A stretch of DNA of 55,262 nt, taken from positions 1 through 55,262 of the forward strand of contig NZ_BJEB01000003.1 in assembly GCF_005405445.1 (NCBI RefSeq). The letters are read 5' to 3'. Positions within the stretch are counted from its first letter, which is position 1, and each line of letters starts with the position of its first letter. The notes beneath the pieces are model-generated. The model saw only the letters and a program-made list of their open reading frames with translations. It did not search any database and was not told the origin of the DNA. Positions 27,222 through 35,462 of this stretch are shown here, one piece after another. Source of the stretch: Paucilactobacillus nenjiangensis (GTDB lineage Bacteria; Bacillota; Bacilli; Lactobacillales; Lactobacillaceae). The translations under genes and the position numbers were made by a program.

Positions 27222-28925
27222 TTAAAAACTAAACTGATCACTTTGATAAAAATCATTGTTAGCTTGTTCGGTATCGACATCATCAAAGTAACTAACTGCT
27301 TGAGTGTAGGCGTTCATCAATGCTGCTACCGCATCAATTTTGTTACTGTTTTCGGTTTTATCAATAATTGGATTGTTGTTGCTATCGTACTTTAATATAG
27401 CGTTGTTAATCGTGTACTCAAGCAGCTTGTTATCAGCGTGCATAATATTGCCATTAAACAGGTTATCTCTAAATTTGATGGTAGGAATTGATAAAGTTTG
27501 TGTGCCTTGTCTGACTTCAATCAGTGGCATTTTAGCTTTTTCAAATTCAGATAGCAGATAGGCAAAAGAGTATGGATCATAACAGATACCTTGAACAATA
27601 AATTGGTTGTCGTGGATTAAATCCATAATGTATTGGAATACTTCGGTGTAATCAATCACACCCGAATCCAGTTTGGTAATTGAACATTCTCCATCTTTCT
27701 CACCTTGACGATAGTTGAAACCGTCCTTTTTAATCTTCTCATCTAACCCCCACTTAGTAGCCACGAATGAATGACTATCGCAATAAAGGTAATCTTCCAT
27801 TGGCACAATCCAGGATATAGAAGTAAGGTCATTGGCTTTGGATAAATCAATCCCAATATAGACATCACGTCCAATTAATTCTGGTGGTTCTCGTGCCGCC
27901 TGTTTCCAGTCCTTAGCAGATATATAAGAGTTCTTGCGAGCCATCAGCCACAAGTTGAAATTCTTAATCTGAATAGGCAATAAGTTACCCTGGTCGCTTG
28001 CCAGGTCTACATCAGTTTGCAACTTAGGTCTGATAATCTTTTCTCGTTCTGGATTAGCTAATAATGGATTTGACTTCTCCCAGGTTTCTGGTTTGAACGT
28101 TTCATTCTTGTAATCCTGTTCCCAAATGGCAACAAAGTATCTATCCGATTGTTCTTCGTTTTTGAGTATCTTTTCCACGAATTGATATTCAGCATACATA
28201 GGTGAATTTAAATCGTTGCCACTAGTTGAAATGACTGCCAATAAACTGTTATCAGAATTAATCTGTCCTGACTTCAACACATCATAAATATCTTTAGTCT
28301 TGGCTTTTGCAAACTCATCAATAATTGCTAAGTCTGATTGATAACCGTCTAAATTATCTAATTCTGAAGCCAGTGGAATTGCTTTACTATCAGTTTCTAA
28401 ATCCAATATCTCAAGGCGGTTTATCTTCAGCCGCTTTCTTAATGATGGAGATTTTTTAGCAACCTGTCGTAAGCCACTTGCCAGGGTGTCAAAGGCAAGA
28501 TGCGCTTGTTTAATGGAGTTAGCTGTAAAGACAATTTCACGGTTCTTAGCCGGCTTGTTTTCAAGTAGTAAGTAGATTGCTGCAATGCTACTCATCAAAT
28601 AACTTTTACCGGATTTACGAGCCATTGAGATAAAAGCTCTATCGAATCGTCTTGTATCATTATCTTTTAACCGCCACCCGAATAACTCACTGATCATATA
28701 TTTTTGAAATAACTCTAGGTGTAAATCCGAGCCATCACGAGCCGGCATTAACTCCACAAATTCAATTGCTTGTGCTGCCAGTTCTTCGTTGAAATAATAT
28801 AAAAAATCGTCTTTCTTCTGCGCTCTGAAATCTCTTAATGTTCGCTTGGTTGCTTGTTTGATTTTTTTACCGGCTACAATCTCGCCACTTTTGACTGCAT
28901 CAGCGTATTGCTTACTGTAATTCAT
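27222..28925 (-). CDS. Terminase large subunit
   Basis: A 567-residue DNA-packaging motor. Walker A-like ARKSGKS is at 102-108, Walker B LAIIDEF with Asp203-Glu204, and the C-terminal nuclease domain begins with GIDLSKANDLTS and includes the later DAVAALMNAYTQA. It is in the Terminase_1 family used with HNH-type cos packaging. The start overlaps the small terminase stop by one base. Confidence 0.93.
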   Translation of the reverse strand: MNYSKQYADAVKSGEIVAGKKIKQATKRTLRDFRAQKKDDFLYYFNEELAAQAIEFVELMPARDGSDLHLELFQKYMISELFGWRLKDNDTRRFDRAFISMARKSGKSYLMSSIAAIYLLLENKPAKNREIVFTANSIKQAHLAFDTLASGLRQVAKKSPSLRKRLKINRLEILDLETDSKAIPLASELDNLDGYQSDLAIIDEFAKAKTKDIYDVLKSGQINSDNSLLAVISTSGNDLNSPMYAEYQFVEKILKNEEQSDRYFVAIWEQDYKNETFKPETWEKSNPLLANPEREKIIRPKLQTDVDLASDQGNLLPIQIKNFNLWLMARKNSYISAKDWKQAAREPPELIGRDVYIGIDLSKANDLTSISWIVPMEDYLYCDSHSFVATKWGLDEKIKKDGFNYRQGEKDGECSITKLDSGVIDYTEVFQYIMDLIHDNQFIVQGICYDPYSFAYLLSEFEKAKMPLIEVRQGTQTLSIPTIKFRDNLFNGNIMHADNKLLEYTINNAILKYDSNNNPIIDKTENSNKIDAVAALMNAYTQAVSYFDDVDTEQANNDFYQSDQFSF

Positions 28926-29395
28926 TAATTACTTAACACCTTTTTGAATGGATCGTTCTCATCAGTTTTACCACCCGATACTTCCAGGCGCATACGAGAA
29001 TAGACTGACAATCCAAGTTGTGTGGCAAGCATGCGCAAGTCCTTTAAGGCATTAGTCTGAATAGTGGCATAAGGATTAGTCTTAATATTACCGTTGTCGG
29101 TTTCAATGACTAAGCCTTGTTCTTCAATGTGTGCTTGGCAATCTTGCACGGTAGCATACGCCTGGCAATAGCTTGCAAGGCATGCAACATCTAATTCACT
29201 CAAAGGGACTTCGTTTTTAACCAGTGTTGTAATGCGTTGCCATTCTTGTTTAGCTAAATCAGATAACCATAGGGGCGCTTGTGATTCTAATTGTTGGTAA
29301 TCAAACAAAGAATCCTTTGCGTTTTGCTTACGTGCTATCTGGTCTTTACTCCAATGACCGTGCAATTCTTCAACATTTTTATACGTATTTGACAT
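28925..29395 (-). CDS. Terminase small subunit (P27 family)
   Basis: A 156-residue protein resembling P27-family small terminases: WLSDLAKQEWQRIT, LDVACLASYCQAYATVQDCQ and TNPYATIQTNALKDLRMLATQLGLS are its known conserved order. It recognises the packaging site. AAGGAG precedes the ATG. In helper-dependent islands this subunit decides packaging specificity; here it comes with its own large subunit. Confidence 0.88.
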   Translation of the reverse strand: MSNTYKNVEELHGHWSKDQIARKQNAKDSLFDYQQLESQAPLWLSDLAKQEWQRITTLVKNEVPLSELDVACLASYCQAYATVQDCQAHIEEQGLVIETDNGNIKTNPYATIQTNALKDLRMLATQLGLSVYSRMRLEVSGGKTDENDPFKKVLSN

Positions 29396-29541
29396 ATAAT
29401 TTTTAACTCCTTTCCATTAATTTTATCTAATCTTATTATAACATATTTAATTTAATATTATACGCAATATAGCATGAAATTACTTATTTTTGGCTTTATC
29501 TGTTTTTTCGACCCTTACCATCGGTTTCCAGTGGCCTAACC

Positions 29542-29952
29542 CTAGCCCCGTTTGTTCAAAGGGGTAAGTGATAGGCGTGTACTCTCGGCTCTGGTCTTGG
29601 CATTATGGCACGAATGACACAACGCTTGAAGGTTATTTTCGTCTAAACGTTTACTCCAATCGTTTCTTATTGGAAGAATATGATCTACAACATCACATTT
29701 AATATAAATATCCTTCTTTAAACAGACTTCACACATTGGATTGCGCAACCGATAACTATATGACAACCGCTTCCATGCTTTTGAATGATAGAACTGGAAA
29801 AACTTCCCACCAATCTCTTTACGATTATCATAGACATCATAATCACTAGTAACTCGCTGCTGTTTATCTGTCTGATGTTTAGCACAATATGACTTATCAT
29901 AATCAATCAGCACATTACATCCAACGTGATTGCAAACTTTCTTCGGTTTCAT
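29542..29952 (-). CDS. HNH endonuclease (packaging-associated)
   Basis: A 136-residue nuclease with an N-terminal zinc-binding cluster (VCNHVGCNV, YCAKHQ) and HNH core (CEVCLKKD, VVDHILPIRND, LQALCHSCHNAKT). In cos phages and cf-PICIs such an HNH beside terS helps terminase cut. I prefer the ATG at 29952 (MKPKKVC); an earlier in-frame start at 29991 is possible. The 146-base gap to terS is AT-rich and may hold a promoter. Confidence 0.88.
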   Translation of the reverse strand: MKPKKVCNHVGCNVLIDYDKSYCAKHQTDKQQRVTSDYDVYDNRKEIGGKFFQFYHSKAWKRLSYSYRLRNPMCEVCLKKDIYIKCDVVDHILPIRNDWSKRLDENNLQALCHSCHNAKTRAESTRLSLTPLNKRG

Positions 29953-30018
29953 TTTCTCTTTCATCTCCACATCAAGAAAGACATCAAGCAATCAATCGTC
30001 AATCATAAGCAAGAAAAA

Positions 30019-30435
30019 TTATCCTGCTCGTTCCTTGGCTAGTGTGTGGCGTAGGGTGGTGTATACCCGTTCGGACATGTTGAACGTCCAGTTCAGTTCG
30101 TGCTCGTCCTTTACCTTGAAACCACGTAACAACATTGCACCCTTGAAAGCACCGTTATAAACATACGATCCATAACTGAAAGCCCTGTACAAATGTTTCA
30201 TCGTGTAGCTATTGTGCTTTGGATTATAGTTATGTATCGAACCGAGTTGACAAACAAACCGTATCAATCTTCGCTGTTCATCGTCAGATAAATCCAAGAA
30301 AGCAGCCGGAGAATCGTACTTCCTAAACATCTCTTGACGGGTCTTGATATCGGAATTAGGTACACCGTACATTTGTCCACAAGGTAGGGGATATTCTTTT
30401 GTCAGTAGTTGCATATCTCTTTGTGATAAGTTCAT
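30019..30435 (-). CDS. Hypothetical island protein, 138 residues
   Basis: I do not recognise this protein. It is basic and probably helical, with a tyrosine-rich middle (YNPKHNSYTMKHLYRAFSYGSYVYNG). Its place between the replication and packaging modules is one where phage late-gene activators often lie, so it may switch on packaging transcription. The start is 3 bases after the preceding gene stop, suggesting coupling. Confidence 0.7.
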   Translation of the reverse strand: MNLSQRDMQLLTKEYPLPCGQMYGVPNSDIKTRQEMFRKYDSPAAFLDLSDDEQRRLIRFVCQLGSIHNYNPKHNSYTMKHLYRAFSYGSYVYNGAFKGAMLLRGFKVKDEHELNWTFNMSERVYTTLRHTLAKERAG

Positions 30436-30438
30436 AGG

Positions 30439-30786
30439 CTATCCTTCTTCCTGGAATGTGAATGACTTCAATGTGTTAATGCGTTGGTTCAATTCATGGC
30501 ATGTACTCTCCAAAGGGGCGCAACCATCATCAAGTTCCTGTTGATTTGTAGCAATGGCATAGCCATGCTTGCCCTTCTTTCGATAGGCCACAACTGGTAT
30601 GTGGTACTGATAAAGCAGCGTGTTTACCATTTCAGCTAAGTGTCGTGGCGTAACATGCAAAGTTGCACAAATTAGTTTGCTTGGTGTCGGATTAGCAGCA
30701 CCTTCAGGAATCATTTCGTAAACAGATAACAGTCTGCCTGAAATCTTTGTACCATTTAATTCTGTAATTTCGTTTGGATTCATCAT
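30439..30786 (-). CDS. Hypothetical island protein, possibly winged helix
   Basis: A 115-residue protein with a segment NPTPSKLICATLHVTPRHLAEMVNTL that looks like a helix-turn-helix and a basic hairpin YRKKGKHGYAIATN that could be a wing. This suggests DNA binding, but I cannot assign a family. It follows the origin region and is coupled to the next gene. AAGGAG precedes the ATG. Confidence 0.6.
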   Translation of the reverse strand: MMNPNEITELNGTKISGRLLSVYEMIPEGAANPTPSKLICATLHVTPRHLAEMVNTLLYQYHIPVVAYRKKGKHGYAIATNQQELDDGCAPLESTCHELNQRINTLKSFTFQEEG

Positions 30787-30819
30787 AATAAAATCTCCTT
30801 TTAAATTTATGTTGTGTTT

Positions 30820-31097
30820 GGTGATAGGTGGGTGATAGGTACGTCAATGTGCTATCACCCTTATAAACGTTGTTGTATCAATGGTTGTAGCCCACGGGTG
30901 ATGGGGGTGATGCCGAAACTAGAAAAGTCTTATTTATATATATTCTCCACGAATAAGAGATAATAAAATATTTATTGGACTTTTCAAATAGTGCTATCAC
31001 CGCTATCACCCAAGCTCTTAATGACTTGGTACGACTGGGTTATCGTGGGTGATGGGTAGTGAAATTACTTTATTTTGTGGCATCACCGGCATCACCC
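30820..31097. other. Iteron-type replication origin of the island
   Basis: About ten copies of the core GGTGATRG or its complement surround an AT-rich stretch (about 30926-30990). Left set: 30820, 30831 (direct), 30851 (inverted), 30897 and 30906 (direct). Right set: 30993 and 31002 (inverted, 9-base period), 31048, 31080 and 31089. The right set lies in the last 80 bases of the primase-helicase gene. Two iteron sets around an AT-rich core next to rep match the origin design of SaPI-type islands. Confidence 0.75.
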
Positions 31098-33489
31098 TGT
31101 CCATACCTTTGATGAAATTTACACCATGACTTGTGATGTAATTATCTTCATAACGTTTTCTAAACAGTTTGCTAAACTTATCGGCACTCATTTTAATATC
31201 CAGGTCTTTACTCCAACCCTTAAATAAATGCTGAAGGTCAACCGGTTTAATCCGGTCTGTATCATTGCCAGTCATGATTATGCAATCGTCAACAAACATT
31301 TGAACAACGTCTTGTTTATTACGCTCGTGTTCATTGTTTTGCATGATTGACTGTGGAATCTGTAAGCCATTGGCTAGATAATCTTGTGCGCCTTCTACAA
31401 TCCAGGTCATGATAATATCTTTCTCACGATCTAACTTCTCCAAAAGATTAGTATCAATGTTATGTTTTTCTTCACTGAACTTGGCTAGAAAAGGTATGTA
31501 AACTAATCTCCCCCAAATTGCCGCATCAGTGCCATTGATTACTGGCTTGAAGTTTGTGGTTAAGAATATCGCATGAGTGGCTTGGAAGTTTACTTCACCT
31601 TTATAAAGTGAACGGGTGTTAATGCTTTCGCCTGACGTTAGCATCTTCACTTTTGCTTCATCTAACTTAGCTCTATCCTTTAGTTCGGTGGTTCGTACAA
31701 AACGCATATTTTCCAACGCTGCAATATCTGGACTAGCTGCCTTACTGTTGTCGAATTGGCTTTGCGTTTCTATCAGCATTTGAGCATTGGACTGCCAGGC
31801 ATAATCTTTCAGTACGTTTGCTACCGCCTGAACCATAACCGATTTTCCATTATTTCCATTGTTCTCATCGTCCGCATCATCACCGTATAGAATAAACATT
31901 TTTCGTTCTTTACCATTTCCAACAAGTGAGTAGCCAATAACGCGTTTCATGAATTGAATGGTTTCCACATCACCGAGAAAAATTTCATTTAGGAATCGTT
32001 CCCACCGTGAACCGTGAATACTATCGGTTGTAATGCTGCCGGCTGTTATCTTTGTAAGTAGCTTACCCGGGGTGTTTTTGACAATTGAAAGTTCGTTATC
32101 GTCAATCTTTAAAATGCCATTAGGTGTGTTGATTAAATTCTTATCTGCATCTAATAACTCTGGATCAATGGCAACCTGACCCTTAACTTCTTCGAGTGCT
32201 CCAACTTTGCCACTGTGCTGTCTTGAACGTTTGGAAAATTTTTGAAATATTGACTGACCATCTTCTTCACTCATGCCGGGGGCAAGGTGTAACGGTTCAA
32301 TCTTTAATTCATTAATTAAATTGTTCAGTGCTTTACTGGCCTTCTTAGCGGTATCGTTTTGCCATTGAACACCGTTCCAAAAGTAGAAACATTTTTTCAC
32401 ATCATCATAGATAAATTGATTGTGATACACCGCTGTAAATCGGTCAGCGTTACCAGTATCATCATAGCTAAAGTATGGCATCCGCTTTTTAGTCAGTTGA
32501 GTGAAATCTGGTATTGGATATTCAGCCAGGGGCTTGTCGTCCTTAGTCGTCCGCTCGTCCAACAGTTCACTAATGTTATACGCATTGTCATTGGTTGAGT
32601 GCTTAGAATACGTATCTGAAACATCACGCATTGCGGTATTCAAGGTAATGGCCGCATAAGTCTGTTTCCCGTGCTTTTCGTCCCACTTTTCACGCATCAA
32701 ATTTGATTGTCTGAATAGTCTATCCATCTGTGAATAGTCTTTATTAGTCCAAAATGCTAAGTAATTAGCAAGTGCCTGGTCAGCTTCTGACTGGGAAGAA
32801 TAATTCTTTTCCCAATTGCCTTGATACAATTCTTTAAAATCATTACCATTTTTTGCGTTAAAGGCTTTATCCAATAACTCTGCATCGTCTGGTAACTCGC
32901 TGCCAATTGAAACTGTGGAGACATTACTAACGGGCGTTTTTTCAGGAAAGTATTTAGCGGTTAGTTTGTCGAGATAATCCTGGTTGACTTCATTAATAGT
33001 AGAAACACCATTAAACGAATCACCAGTCAGTGCCACAAAACGAGCATCAGTATACATTTCTAATCCAAATTTAGAATTTTTAGATCGTGTTGTATGCTTT
33101 TCTCCACGAGCAATAATATGCAAGCCCGTTCCCGATACTGAAGTTTCAGCGTACGAATGATTAGCAGCGGTTAAGAACTCCGCTACCATACCCGTACCGT
33201 TATTCATTTCATTTTCCTTGTGGTCTAAATCAATAAACATGTAAGGGGGTTGAATTAACATTGCCAAACCCTTTGAATTGAACTTCATTTCATTCAACGC
33301 ATTTAATGCTGTTTCAAAGTCGAACCATTTTGAACTGTCATTTGATGGCAGCCCTGAAGCATCAACTGGACTAATTGGCATTTTAGTTAGATGGTTAGGG
33401 TCTGTTTTGGTAGGCTTTACTTCGGTTTTAAATAAGCCCCAAATGGATAGCTTTTGTAATTCTTCAGGAACTGAACTATACCTTACCAA
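31018..33489 (-). CDS. Primase-helicase replication protein (D5/P4 type)
   Basis: An 823-residue initiator. The N-terminal primase-like part (about 80-160) shows FIDLDH (Asp87, Asp89) and His124 in GTGLHIIARG, then EMYTDARFVALTGD. The C-terminal half is a D5-N plus SF3 helicase: Walker A GNNGKS ending near 550, then LENMRFVRTTELKDRAKLDE and HAIFLTTNFKP. The start is TTG (33489) with AAGGGG 9 bases upstream; it overlaps the preceding gene by 14 bases. The protein would bind the iterons at its own 3' end and unwind the AT-rich core. Confidence 0.88.
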   Translation of the reverse strand: MVRYSSVPEELQKLSIWGLFKTEVKPTKTDPNHLTKMPISPVDASGLPSNDSSKWFDFETALNALNEMKFNSKGLAMLIQPPYMFIDLDHKENEMNNGTGMVAEFLTAANHSYAETSVSGTGLHIIARGEKHTTRSKNSKFGLEMYTDARFVALTGDSFNGVSTINEVNQDYLDKLTAKYFPEKTPVSNVSTVSIGSELPDDAELLDKAFNAKNGNDFKELYQGNWEKNYSSQSEADQALANYLAFWTNKDYSQMDRLFRQSNLMREKWDEKHGKQTYAAITLNTAMRDVSDTYSKHSTNDNAYNISELLDERTTKDDKPLAEYPIPDFTQLTKKRMPYFSYDDTGNADRFTAVYHNQFIYDDVKKCFYFWNGVQWQNDTAKKASKALNNLINELKIEPLHLAPGMSEEDGQSIFQKFSKRSRQHSGKVGALEEVKGQVAIDPELLDADKNLINTPNGILKIDDNELSIVKNTPGKLLTKITAGSITTDSIHGSRWERFLNEIFLGDVETIQFMKRVIGYSLVGNGKERKMFILYGDDADDENNGNNGKSVMVQAVANVLKDYAWQSNAQMLIETQSQFDNSKAASPDIAALENMRFVRTTELKDRAKLDEAKVKMLTSGESINTRSLYKGEVNFQATHAIFLTTNFKPVINGTDAAIWGRLVYIPFLAKFSEEKHNIDTNLLEKLDREKDIIMTWIVEGAQDYLANGLQIPQSIMQNNEHERNKQDVVQMFVDDCIIMTGNDTDRIKPVDLQHLFKGWSKDLDIKMSADKFSKLFRKRYEDNYITSHGVNFIKGMDRVMPVMPQNKVISLPITHDNPVVPSH

Positions 33490-33772
33490 TCACATCAGCC
33501 CCTTCATCTTCATACGTTTTCACGCTTAGAATGTGCTTGTCAGCCATCTCATAGAAATAAGCCGCAAAATCTTCACGGGTCATTGCTACATTTTCTGCTA
33601 AGGTGGCAACTAGCGCACCCCCCTTTTTTACCAGTCCAAGCGTTTCCATCACTTGTGCGCATGCTTTTCTGTCCGAACATTGATTGACACGTTGCATGAA
33701 TAATTCTTCATTTAACTTGCCATCAGTCAGTAAATCGTCATTAATTTCAAAGACTGCAAATGCTTTACTCAT
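33476..33772 (-). CDS. Hypothetical island protein, 98 residues
   Basis: Unrecognised small acidic protein (begins MSKAFAVFEINDD, later TREDFAAYFYEMADKH). The start at 33772 follows directly on the stop of the preceding gene. It is part of the early leftward operon between regulatory genes and the primase. Confidence 0.65.
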   Translation of the reverse strand: MSKAFAVFEINDDLLTDGKLNEELFMQRVNQCSDRKACAQVMETLGLVKKGGALVATLAENVAMTREDFAAYFYEMADKHILSVKTYEDEGADVIGKV

Positions 33773-33773
33773 A

Positions 33774-34076
33774 TTATTCACCGTCCTGTTCTTCACTAAT
33801 TGAATAAAGGTCAGCTATTTTATTGCTCTCTTTAATATGATCATTTAATTCAGCACGTAAACAGCCAATCAAAGTAATCAACTTACCACTCTCACAAATT
33901 GCTTCACAACGAATACTCTCAGCATTTTCATGAGTAGAGTTTTGCTTATACTTGCTTACACAATCGTCTAGAGTTTCTAAATAATCTGCAATAACATCAA
34001 TTAAATCTAGTGAAGTACATAAACCACCATCAAGATTGATTAAATCAATCGTTTTATCATTATTCCTATTAACCAT
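33774..34076 (-). CDS. Hypothetical island protein, 100 residues
   Basis: Unrecognised, acidic and largely helical protein (LDLIDVIADYLETLDDCVSKY; SGKLITLIGCLRAELNDHIKESN) with several cysteines. AAGGAG lies 8 bases before the ATG. It is coupled to the next early gene. Confidence 0.65.
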   Translation of the reverse strand: MVNRNNDKTIDLINLDGGLCTSLDLIDVIADYLETLDDCVSKYKQNSTHENAESIRCEAICESGKLITLIGCLRAELNDHIKESNKIADLYSISEEQDGE

Positions 34077-34088
34077 AATTCTTTCTCC

Positions 34089-34205
34089 TTAAAATTTTTG
34101 ATTGTTGAAACTGATTAAGGTAGAATAGAAGAAACAAATATTTGTATCTTGTCTAACACCGAACTCGTCCAAAGTTATCGGTGTTTTTTTGTTTTCTTCA
34201 CTCAT
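34089..34205 (-). CDS. Small island ORF, 38 residues
   Basis: Starts MSEENKKTPITLDEF after AAGGTG at good spacing and ends just before the ribosome binding site of the next gene. The peptide is charged at the N-terminus and ends in an aromatic stretch (ICFFYSTLIS). No function is known. A plus-strand terminator-like hairpin (34155-34190) overlaps it. Confidence 0.5.
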   Translation of the reverse strand: MSEENKKTPITLDEFGVRQDTNICFFYSTLISFNNQKF

Positions 34206-34215
34206 ATCCATCACC

Positions 34216-34317
34216 TTAATATCCAATTGCCAAAACCGTTAATACTAATGTTACTGTGATAATGGATGCATAAAATACTGATCCGTTTAAATCAAGTCCA
34301 AAAAAATCTTGCATCAT
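34216..34317 (-). CDS. Small membrane peptide, 33 residues
   Basis: Starts MMQDFFGLDL after GGAGTGAG and has one strongly hydrophobic segment (ASIITVTLVLTVLAIGY) reaching the C-terminus. It is a typical single-span peptide. It sits between the excisionase-like gene and the 38-residue ORF with tight spacing, so translation is plausible. Function unknown. Confidence 0.5.
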   Translation of the reverse strand: MMQDFFGLDLNGSVFYASIITVTLVLTVLAIGY

Positions 34318-34358
34318 ACTCACTCCTTGCCCGTCATTGCAATTCTAAAATGTTGAAA

Positions 34359-34628
34359 TTAAATCTCATGATCCATCATGAATGAATCTAGGTTGTGCCG
34401 GTTGATACGTTGAACGCCATCAATTTTTGTAACCTGTAAACCAAGCCGCAAAAATTTTGAGAGTGTTCCTAAACTAACATTGAGATACTCACTTGCGCCT
34501 TTTAGGTCAAACCATTCTGGAGCGTTTGTATCACCTTGAAGTTTATCGATTGAATCCTTCAATGATTGTTGCACTGTTGCCTGTATTGAATCAGCAATCG
34601 CTTGTGGTAATGTAATCTGCATATCCAT
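34359..34628 (-). CDS. Excisionase-like helix-turn-helix protein
   Basis: An 89-residue protein whose C-terminal half (EWFDLKGASEYLNVSLGTLSKFLRLGLQVTKIDG) fits the MerR/excisionase-type HTH_17 fold. It is the first gene of the leftward operon, the expected place for Xis or an early regulator. I chose the ATG at 34628 after AAGGTG. The N-terminal half (IADSIQATVQQSLKDSIDKL) is helical and may mediate dimerisation. Confidence 0.75.
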   Translation of the reverse strand: MDMQITLPQAIADSIQATVQQSLKDSIDKLQGDTNAPEWFDLKGASEYLNVSLGTLSKFLRLGLQVTKIDGVQRINRHNLDSFMMDHEI

Positions 34629-34660
34629 TTCTTCACCTTCTTTCAAATATATTTATCACT

Positions 34661-34791
34661 GGGCTAGTTACTTAGCCTTAATCGATTAAACACAGTATGT
34701 GCTTATATAATTAAAAAGTCAATACTTTGGTGCAAGAAACTAGCCCAAATTTGAGCATTCACTTGCATTTGTCTGTATAAATACGTATTAT
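34661..34791. promoter_or_regulatory. Divergent early control region of the island
   Basis: Leftward promoter: TTGACT (34722..34717), 17 bases, CATACT (34699..34694). Rightward repressor promoter: TTGCAT (34763-34768), 17 bases, TATTAT (34786-34791). GGGCTAGTT (34661-34669) and AACTAGCCC (34738-34746) are 9-base inverted copies, and TTAATCGATTAA (34678-34689) is a perfect palindrome. These are candidate operators of the repressor. Confidence 0.7.
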
Positions 34792-34812
34792 TACGATAAA
34801 GGAGTGTGAATT

Positions 34813-35409
34813 ATGATAAGAAACAATCTAGCAGTATTAATGGCAAAGAAACAAAGGCGTGTGAACGAACTCGCTAATGAAACCAATTTATCAAGACACA
34901 CAATTACAACAACGGCACAAAACGATGGAAAAATGATTCAACTTGATACGATTAATAAGTTATGCCAGGCGTTAAAAATTACTCCGTCTGATTTTTTTGA
35001 ATTTGTACCATTTGATTTTGATTACTCATTTAATCTAGATAAAGAATTGGACAATGGAAATGAAACGGATATTCATTTATTCAATGTTGATTTTTTCATC
35101 AATGTATACGAAAATAACAGTAAAGTTTCTGCAATTTCGTTTGTAGGCTATTATGAAATGATATTTGGTACACCTAATATGTATTCAGTAGCGCTTTATC
35201 CTTCAACCGAAGATGAATTAATAAAATACAATAATTATCTTTCTAGGTTATCTGATGCATTTAGAACTGATATCAGCAAAGACATTGAACGGTATGTAGC
35301 TACAATCATCAAACCTAAGGAAATTTTCCGTAATGCAGCTTTCATTTTTGATGTAAATATATCTTCAGAAGAAACACTTGAAATGCACGAAAACAACAGT
35401 AAAATTTAA
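34813..35409 (+). CDS. Island master repressor (XRE family)
   Basis: A 198-residue protein. The N-terminal Cro/CI-type helix-turn-helix spans about 5-62 (NLAVLMAKKQRRVNELANETNLSRHTITTT, then TINKLCQALKITPSDFFEF). The C-terminal domain of about 130 residues has no protease motif that I can see. That fits Stl-type satellite repressors, which are inactivated by a helper phage protein rather than by self-cleavage. AAAGGAG precedes the ATG. It is divergent from the early operon. Confidence 0.83.
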   Translation: MIRNNLAVLMAKKQRRVNELANETNLSRHTITTTAQNDGKMIQLDTINKLCQALKITPSDFFEFVPFDFDYSFNLDKELDNGNETDIHLFNVDFFINVYENNSKVSAISFVGYYEMIFGTPNMYSVALYPSTEDELIKYNNYLSRLSDAFRTDISKDIERYVATIIKPKEIFRNAAFIFDVNISSEETLEMHENNSKI

Positions 35410-35462
35410 CCACATACATATCCCAACTCCTTGCCCGTCATAGCGTAGGAAGGGATAATATT

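Noticed and set aside
30820-30914. CRISPR-like array
   Set aside because: The repeats are 7-9 bases, in both orientations and closely spaced, which fits iterons; there are no spacers or cas genes.
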